Assembly: GCF_000265075.1 (NCBI RefSeq) | Contig: NZ_AJYA01000042.1 | Location: 1-57,086, forward strand | Length of the DNA stretch: 57,086 nt | Origin: Nitritalea halalkaliphila LW7 | Lineage (GTDB): Bacteria > Bacteroidota > Bacteroidia > Cytophagales > Cyclobacteriaceae | Direction: 5' to 3' | In this document: in pieces, positions 56,950 to 57,086 of the stretch | How positions within the stretch are numbered: position 1 is the first letter of the stretch | Layout of the letters: every line of letters begins with the position of its first letter | Made by a program: the position numbers and the translations under genes | Notes under the pieces: model-generated | What the model was told of the DNA's origin: nothing | Database searches by the model: none | What the model saw: only the letters and a program-made list of their open reading frames with translations

Positions 56950-57086
56950 AACATTATGTTTCTAATACTAATCGCACCCATTGGAGTACCTCCCAAGGCA
57001 AATCCATCAAAACAAGGATTGAAACCTCTTCCTCATGTCTTGATATAAAATAAATACATGATGCCTCCACAAGGCAAATCCATCAA
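56916..57086 (+). CRISPR. Start of CRISPR array: three repeats (last truncated), two spacers
   Basis: Repeats of about 37 nt at 56916-56952 and 56989-57025, and a third from 57064 cut off by the window. All share a 32-nt core starting CAAGGCAAATCCATC and ending GGATTGAAAC; the 8-nt 5' handle would be ATTGAAAC. Copies 1 and 2 start CCTCC-CAAGG; copy 3 has CCTCCA-CAAGG, one extra A. Spacers: 56953-56988 (36 nt) and 57026-57063 (38 nt). AATCC (56928-56932) and GGATT (56943-56947) can form a small stem just before the expected Cas6 cut. The length and handle fit type I-B. Confidence 0.93.

Overview
The window looks like a chromosomal stretch of a member of the Bacteroidota. The evidence is a very large secreted protein with a type IX-secretion (gliding motility-associated) C-terminal domain, an sdhCAB operon with a single-polypeptide cytochrome b, a TAnnTTTG-type promoter upstream of it, scarce Shine-Dalgarno sites, and Bacteroidota-typical families (DUF1599, BT_3928-like DoxX protein, DUF3667, GNAT-nitrilase fusion, small zinc-ribbon proteins). 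I cannot assign a family or genus; the core part is visibly richer in G+C than the last 10 kb.

Layout. 1-1635: a GNAT acetyltransferase fragment and an SSS symporter. 1743-5169: sdhCAB on the minus strand. 5422-12731: a 930-residue T9SS cargo protein, a DCC-family protein, carbonic anhydrase, fabD, folK and sppA. 12944-16447: flavin reductase, AlkB-type alkane monooxygenase, hemA. 16663-20436: an HhH protein, a SlyD-like isomerase, and four tandem paralogues of an uncharacterised family whose N-terminal zinc ribbon decays along the array. 20875-29391: leuS, two L,D-transpeptidases, kdsC, GNAT-nitrilase fusion, MscS channel. 29684-35701: queD-folE, an atypical SDR, then a plus-strand run of a coiled-coil protein, a STAS-like protein, a second flavin reductase, an MBL-fold exonuclease and guaA. 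35844-46835: DUF3667, ArsC-like, Old Yellow Enzyme, ABC-F, the threonine-to-glycine pair tdh/kbl (divergent), folP-cdaA, and DUF1599-DoxX-aroK.

From about 46.84 kb the sequence becomes AT-rich. After about 870 bases with no recognisable intact gene and a broken antitoxin-like gene comes a type I-B CRISPR-Cas locus: cas8b-cas7-cas5-cas3, then a RelE/ParE-type toxin-antitoxin pair, then cas6-cas1-cas2-cas4, a leader, and the start of an array of about 37-nt repeats that runs off the window. The toxin-antitoxin pair lies inside the cas operon, on the same strand and closely spaced, and is the most interesting arrangement here.

Quality warning. More than twenty reading-frame breaks interrupt genes that should be intact, many of them essential (sdhB, sdhC, fabD, leuS, guaA, folP, aroK). 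In each case the continuation lies immediately downstream in another frame, usually at a short run of identical bases, so I annotate one gene across the break. Sequencing or assembly indels are the simplest explanation; real pseudogenes cannot be separated from this background without reads. Apart from the array, no RNA gene was recognised.
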